A program made the translations under genes and the position numbers. A stretch of 56,648 bases of DNA, taken from NCBI GenBank assembly GCA_028823345.1, contig JAPKBR010000024.1:1-56648 (forward strand). Reading direction: 5' to 3'. The first letter of the stretch is position 1, and each line of letters begins with the position of its first letter. A model generated the notes under the pieces. That model saw nothing but the letters and a program-made list of their open reading frames with translations. It was not told the DNA's origin and searched no databases. The DNA is from Planctomycetota bacterium (GTDB lineage: Bacteria; Planctomycetota; UBA1135; GCA-002686595). Shown here piece after piece: positions 52,886-56,648 of this stretch.

Positions 52886-52893
52886 AGACCTGG

Positions 52894-54564
52894 ATGCATT
52901 GGCACACGAGTCTAGACGAGGCCCTGAAGCGGGCTAAGGAACGGGGCACCCCGGTCTTGCTCTATCTGCGGACTCCTTGGAGCCCCGGATGTCGAGCTCT
53001 AGAGACTGGTAGCCTGCGTGACTTACAGGTGCTCGGGTTGCTCGATCGACACTACACATGCGTGCGTGTGGACAAGGACGAGAGCCCCGAGGTCAAGGAC
53101 ACCTACGGCGAGCTCGGCTGGCCTGCGCTGATCTGGTTGAATCATGGTGGTGAGTCCCTAGCCCACACGGGCTATCTACCGCCGCGGGAATTGGCCCAGC
53201 GTTTAATGCTGGGGATTGAAACCGGTAGTTCCGCGAAAGCCGCCCTGGTGGAATGCTTCGATAAGCAAGAGGCCTGGAACAATGCGGAAGAGGGAGTGCC
53301 CTTGGCTCTCGCCGACGAGGTACTCGAACACCTCCTCGCCAGTTCCGACGAGGTGCATGGGGGCTGGGGCAAGCGCCAAAAATTCCCCCACCCCGAAGCT
53401 CTGCACTTTTCCACCGTACGTTGGTCACGCACGGGAGACGAGCGCCTGAAGAAGCTTGTGCTCAACACGCTTGAGGCCATGGAAAGGGGCGCGATACATG
53501 ACGGACCAGAGGGTGGATTTTTCCGCTTCGCTGGTAAGCCCGACTGGAGCGATCCCAGTGAAGACAAACCTCTCGGTGCCAATGCCGGGCGACTGTTGAC
53601 CTATCTGGAAGCCCATCAGGCTTTTGGGGTACCCTCCTTTGCCGAGACGGCCATGGGTATTTTGAATTGGCTAGAGAAAACCATGCGGGATGAGGAATCC
53701 GGTCTCTGGTGCGCCGCCCAGGACAAACAATCCGATTCCCCCGCCTGGGCTGGCGCTGGCCGCAACACGACCCTTTACACCGATCGCAATGCACTGGCGG
53801 TGGAGGCCTTGCTGAAAGCTGCGGTCGTGTTGGACCAACACGCTTGGCAGGAGCGCGCCCTCGACAACCTAACCTTCCTGGTCAAGAACCTGATCACCAC
53901 CCGTGCGGGAGTCCACCACCAATGGCAAGGCGTGCCCCAACTTCCGGGCATGCTCTCCGACCGAGCGGCCCTCTTGCGGGCCATGGTGCAGGCCATGCAC
54001 TCTGCGGGAGACAATAGCTTCCTGGTTCCAGCGGTCACCCTTGCAAGGGGAACCTTGGCCAGCATGTCCGCACCCGACGGAAGCCTGCTCGACCGACGCC
54101 ACGAGCCCTCGGCCCGGGGCAGTCTGACAGAGCGCCCCGAGAACATTCACTGGAACGCTCTCTTCGCCGAGGCCTGTATCCGCCTAGGGCACATGGCCCG
54201 GGCCAAGGAATTGGTGCGCGATGGCCGCCGCATCCTAGCCGCGTTCCAAAACGACTGGCGCCGCTTCGGGCACTGGTCCGCGGCCTGGGGCCGCGCGGTG
54301 GACCTGATGCACGCCCACCCCCTGCACATCACCGTGCTGGGCACCAAAGGAGCAGACGACACCCGTGCCCTACAGCTCGCCGCCCTGCGCCCCTATGTGG
54401 CCAACCGAGTGGTGCAAACCCTCGACCCAGCCAAGGACGCGACCCTGATCGAACACGCGGCCCTACCTCGCTGGTCGGGCCCCGCCCGGGCGTTTGTGCA
54501 CCAAGGATTGTTGGCCCTCGGCGAAGCCCAGGATCCCGATGAGCTTGAGCAGCTACTTCGCTAG
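52894..54564 (+). CDS. YyaL/DUF255-like protein with degenerate thioredoxin site
   Basis: 556 aa, shorter than usual YyaL/SSP411 proteins (~650-700). The N-terminal thioredoxin-like domain (residues ~1-115: TSLDEALKRAKERGTPVLLYL, VRVDKDESPEVKDTYGELGWP) is followed by an alpha/alpha-barrel (GGWGKRQKFPHPEALHF, GGFFRFAGKPDWSDPSEDKPLGANA, LYTDRNALAVEALL). In the family the thioredoxin site is C-H-W-C; here the stretch is TPWSPGCRALE, with one Cys only, so redox activity is doubtful. A carbohydrate- or sugar-isomerase-like role for the barrel is possible but unproven. It lies between the rsfS terminator and a convergent gene. Confidence 0.75.
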   Translation: MHWHTSLDEALKRAKERGTPVLLYLRTPWSPGCRALETGSLRDLQVLGLLDRHYTCVRVDKDESPEVKDTYGELGWPALIWLNHGGESLAHTGYLPPRELAQRLMLGIETGSSAKAALVECFDKQEAWNNAEEGVPLALADEVLEHLLASSDEVHGGWGKRQKFPHPEALHFSTVRWSRTGDERLKKLVLNTLEAMERGAIHDGPEGGFFRFAGKPDWSDPSEDKPLGANAGRLLTYLEAHQAFGVPSFAETAMGILNWLEKTMRDEESGLWCAAQDKQSDSPAWAGAGRNTTLYTDRNALAVEALLKAAVVLDQHAWQERALDNLTFLVKNLITTRAGVHHQWQGVPQLPGMLSDRAALLRAMVQAMHSAGDNSFLVPAVTLARGTLASMSAPDGSLLDRRHEPSARGSLTERPENIHWNALFAEACIRLGHMARAKELVRDGRRILAAFQNDWRRFGHWSAAWGRAVDLMHAHPLHITVLGTKGADDTRALQLAALRPYVANRVVQTLDPAKDATLIEHAALPRWSGPARAFVHQGLLALGEAQDPDELEQLLR

Positions 54565-54665
54565 GAATCCCCTCGCCCCTTCGGCGCCGAGCTACCTTCT
54601 CAAGATCAACGTCGGTCCAACCGTGTCGGAAACCCGCCCGAGACTCGCCGTGAGAGACGGCTTCC
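54565..54665. other. Convergent spacer
   Basis: 101 bp between the ends of two convergent genes. I see no strong hairpin or T-tract. Confidence 0.3.
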
Positions 54666-56648
54666 CTAGAAGCCTGCTTCGATTCCGTTGGAGAAGTTCG
54701 ACACTCCGCCCAGGTCTCGATACCAAAGTTGGAAATTCCAGGTGGATCCGGGGGTGATGACTCCGCCGGGTGGGGTGGGCAGGGTCATGGGCACGTCGAA
54801 GCCGGTGCCACTCGTGGAGGTACCCACTAGGTTGACCAGCACGCCGCTGGCCGAGAATTGGCCGAGGGAGTTCATCGCGCCCCCGGCGCTGGGGTTGTAG
54901 CGACCGATGGGTGAGCCAAGGCAGAGGGATCCCGAGCTCACGGGTACGCCGCCGGTTGCAGTGGCCGACACCAACATGAAGCCAAATTGACCCACGGGGC
55001 CGCCCACACCATCCAAGTGCAAGACGCCACCGTTAGAGGCGCCGCTGAGGGTCACAAATCCCCCGGTGGAGTTGCTGTTGGCAGGATCGCAGAAGGCATT
55101 GATCGGAGGGCCGCCCGGAGTGATGCCGGAAACGTCGAGGCCATAGTAATTCGCATCCCCGCCGGAGCCCGGCCAGATGTGAATGCGTAGAACGCAGTCC
55201 ACGTCGACACCGGTGCCGTTGGTCCAGGACAAGGACTCGTCATCAGAACCGGAGAAACCGCAGGCTAGAGTTCCAGCGCAGCCGGAATTCTGATCATCAC
55301 TGCAAATTCCTGCCTCGTACAGCATCGCGTCCACATCGGCGACCCCTGTGCCAAAAGTGATCGCAGCATCAAAGGTGTCACCAGCGGCGATCGTGAAGCT
55401 GAGGAAGTCGGGCTCGCTCTTGCAGACCTCAAGGTCGTAGGAACCGTCCGCCAGTGGAGCAGCGCTTGCGCAAGACTGGTTCGGACTGAATGCATCCGCT
55501 TGGCAGCCAGGAGCACCTGACTCGAAAAAGATCGGGTTGCTGTAGGCGGTCAGGGAACCGTCATTCGACTCAAAATAGGCGCGCACCCAGGATCGTTGGG
55601 AAGCAACGAGGTTCATGGGCGCGGAAAAAGTCCCGACACCACTTTGACCAGCGGAGGAACCCAGGACCACTTCGCCTGCTGCTCCCACCTGCCCCATGAA
55701 GAGGGTCACGGTTCCCGTCGCCCCCACCGTATCGAAGTGAGCGCGCACATCCACCGGAGTGCTGGGGGGCGGCGTCGGAAGGGCCTGCACCGTTCCCATT
55801 TCCAAATCGACGCCCGCGTAACCGACCTCAAGCACGAGGCCAGGACCGTTGGAAATGAAACTGCGACCAGCGCGCAGAGCGTCTTCTAGATTCGCTTGAG
55901 TGAAGGGGCCGTCCACGAGGGCACAGTTGGCCCCGAAGGTGTGGGCCTCGTCGTGGGTATCGCTACCGGAATAGGCATACAGGCGGCGGCCACCCAAAAG
56001 CCAATCGACCCAAGCACCCACGCCTCCACCTTGGCCGGACATGGATGTCCCGTTCCAAATCTCGACGCCATGCAGACCGCCGGCCTCTTGACCTACGGTG
56101 GCGGCACGACTGTTCCAGCCCAACTCACCCGCCGCGGGATGGTGCGCGATGGTCCAGCCCCCTTGCCCATTGACTGCGGCAATGTTCCCAAGGAAACCAT
56201 TCAGCGCGGTGGAGAAAAGCCCGTTGCAAAAGCCAAGGAAACCGCTGCTTCCCCCGTAGAGCCGACTGGTGATCCCGTGCGCACCCATGTGATTGGCGGA
56301 GGGGCCCAGGAGGCAGAGCAGGTCAAAGGTATCGGATCCGGTTTGGGACCCTTCCTCTTCGCTAGATAGTTCCAGGTCGGGGATCGCGATGAAATTTGCG
56401 TCCACCAATGCGGCGCACTCGCTCACCACCGCGCTGTACTCGGGGTCGGTGTCCACGCAGTAGCTGTGATCGGTGGAAGTGAACCAGTCAACGCCTAGGG
56501 CCTGGAACTGGGTCTTGAGCGCGGCAAGAGAGAACGAACCGGAAAGCTGAAACGTCTCGGCAGTGCAATTGTCCGAAGGCGCGCAGGCTCCCGCCGCTTC
56601 TCCGTGGCAGGAATGCACGTGCAGGTCGCCCGCGTGGATGGTGTAGCC
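54666..56648 (-). CDS. Secreted PHP-domain protein with C-terminal FQLWYRD tag (5' end cut by the window)
   Basis: At least 660 aa; the frame stays open to the window edge. The visible N-terminus already reads HAGDLHVHSCHGEAAG, the first metal motif (H-x-H) of a PHP phosphoesterase. DWFTSTDHSYC and IAIPDLELSSEEEG follow as the next metal-site blocks. GAWVDWLLGGRRLYAYSGSDTHDE adds a further His/Asp pair. Residues ~300-400 are a beta-sandwich, then comes a pre-peptidase-like beta domain (SYDLEVCKSEPDFLSFTIAAGDTFDAAI). The final 141 residues (54669-55091) match the tails at 5031-5429 and 16524-16922. It is probably an extracellular metal-dependent phosphoesterase or a scaffold with that fold; the signal peptide must lie outside. 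Confidence 0.75.
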   Translation of the reverse strand, partial: GYTIHAGDLHVHSCHGEAAGACAPSDNCTAETFQLSGSFSLAALKTQFQALGVDWFTSTDHSYCVDTDPEYSAVVSECAALVDANFIAIPDLELSSEEEGSQTGSDTFDLLCLLGPSANHMGAHGITSRLYGGSSGFLGFCNGLFSTALNGFLGNIAAVNGQGGWTIAHHPAAGELGWNSRAATVGQEAGGLHGVEIWNGTSMSGQGGGVGAWVDWLLGGRRLYAYSGSDTHDEAHTFGANCALVDGPFTQANLEDALRAGRSFISNGPGLVLEVGYAGVDLEMGTVQALPTPPPSTPVDVRAHFDTVGATGTVTLFMGQVGAAGEVVLGSSAGQSGVGTFSAPMNLVASQRSWVRAYFESNDGSLTAYSNPIFFESGAPGCQADAFSPNQSCASAAPLADGSYDLEVCKSEPDFLSFTIAAGDTFDAAITFGTGVADVDAMLYEAGICSDDQNSGCAGTLACGFSGSDDESLSWTNGTGVDVDCVLRIHIWPGSGGDANYYGLDVSGITPGGPPINAFCDPANSNSTGGFVTLSGASNGGVLHLDGVGGPVGQFGFMLVSATATGGVPVSSGSLCLGSPIGRYNPSAGGAMNSLGQFSASGVLVNLVGTSTSGTGFDVPMTLPTPPGGVITPGSTWNFQLWYRDLGGVSNFSNGIEAGF

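Noticed and set aside
1..56648. CRISPR arrays, insertion sequences, integrases, rRNA and tRNA genes
   Set aside because: Looked for on both strands; no regularly spaced repeats, transposase or integrase motifs, or RNA-gene landmarks were seen.

Overview
The window is GC-rich bacterial chromosome, densely coded on both strands, with no phage, transposase, rRNA, tRNA or CRISPR array that I can see. The gene content fits a free-living member of the Planctomycetota. Signs are a formylglycine sulfatase, tandem DUF1080 domains, Tat-type Gfo/Idh/MocA oxidoreductases, an OPT transporter, a membrane pyrophosphatase and large multidomain secreted proteins. Lineage is an inference. A shared C-terminal module ending in FQLWYRD...SNFS, which I recall from large marine planctomycete genomes, is the strongest hint.

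Layout. 67-5432: outer-membrane barrel, ASST-like lipoprotein and a lectin/PQQ-type giant secreted protein. 5470-8343: GNAT acetyltransferase divergent from pyrE, then a fused AspA/AstE-type hydrolase plus BPL_N/GATase-like protein, then a stranded second 3' end of pyrE. 8460-13036: asnB, hutU and two small membrane proteins. 13163-14262: aat and clpS, the N-degron pair. 14382-16925: secreted M14 carboxypeptidase. 16986-22611: DUF1080 protein, two Gfo/Idh/MocA proteins, apbE and a membrane cytochrome c, here read as a candidate periplasmic sugar-oxidation locus. 22608-29802: hutH and secreted or surface proteins of unknown role. 30005-33825: an aberrant isocitrate/isopropylmalate dehydrogenase, a flippase and a glycosyltransferase. 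33822-39319: sulfatase-OPT operon, a probable small RNA and an MFS transporter. 39457-43921: Xaa-Pro peptidase with two BamE-like lipoproteins, and two coupled glycosyltransferases. 43964-49294: MBL-rhodanese protein, glutaredoxin-FHA pair divergent from a three-gene ABC operon. 49333-54564: DedA, hppA, rsfS and a YyaL-like protein. 54666-56648: PHP-domain secreted protein cut by the window edge.

Two patterns cross the whole window. First, three unrelated secreted enzymes (2268, 14382, 54666) end in the same ~135-residue domain, which behaves like a portable sorting or attachment tag. Second, many start codons have a -10-like hexamer (TAnnnT, often TAGACT) only 6-10 nt upstream and no Shine-Dalgarno sequence. 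This implies that leaderless or nearly leaderless mRNAs are common, and I used it to choose several starts.

The most system-like candidates are the 16986-22611 redox/sugar locus, the C-terminal tag, the orphan small RNA at 37474-37585 and the pyrE-flanked fusion hydrolase. All functional calls come from reading the sequence. No database search was run.
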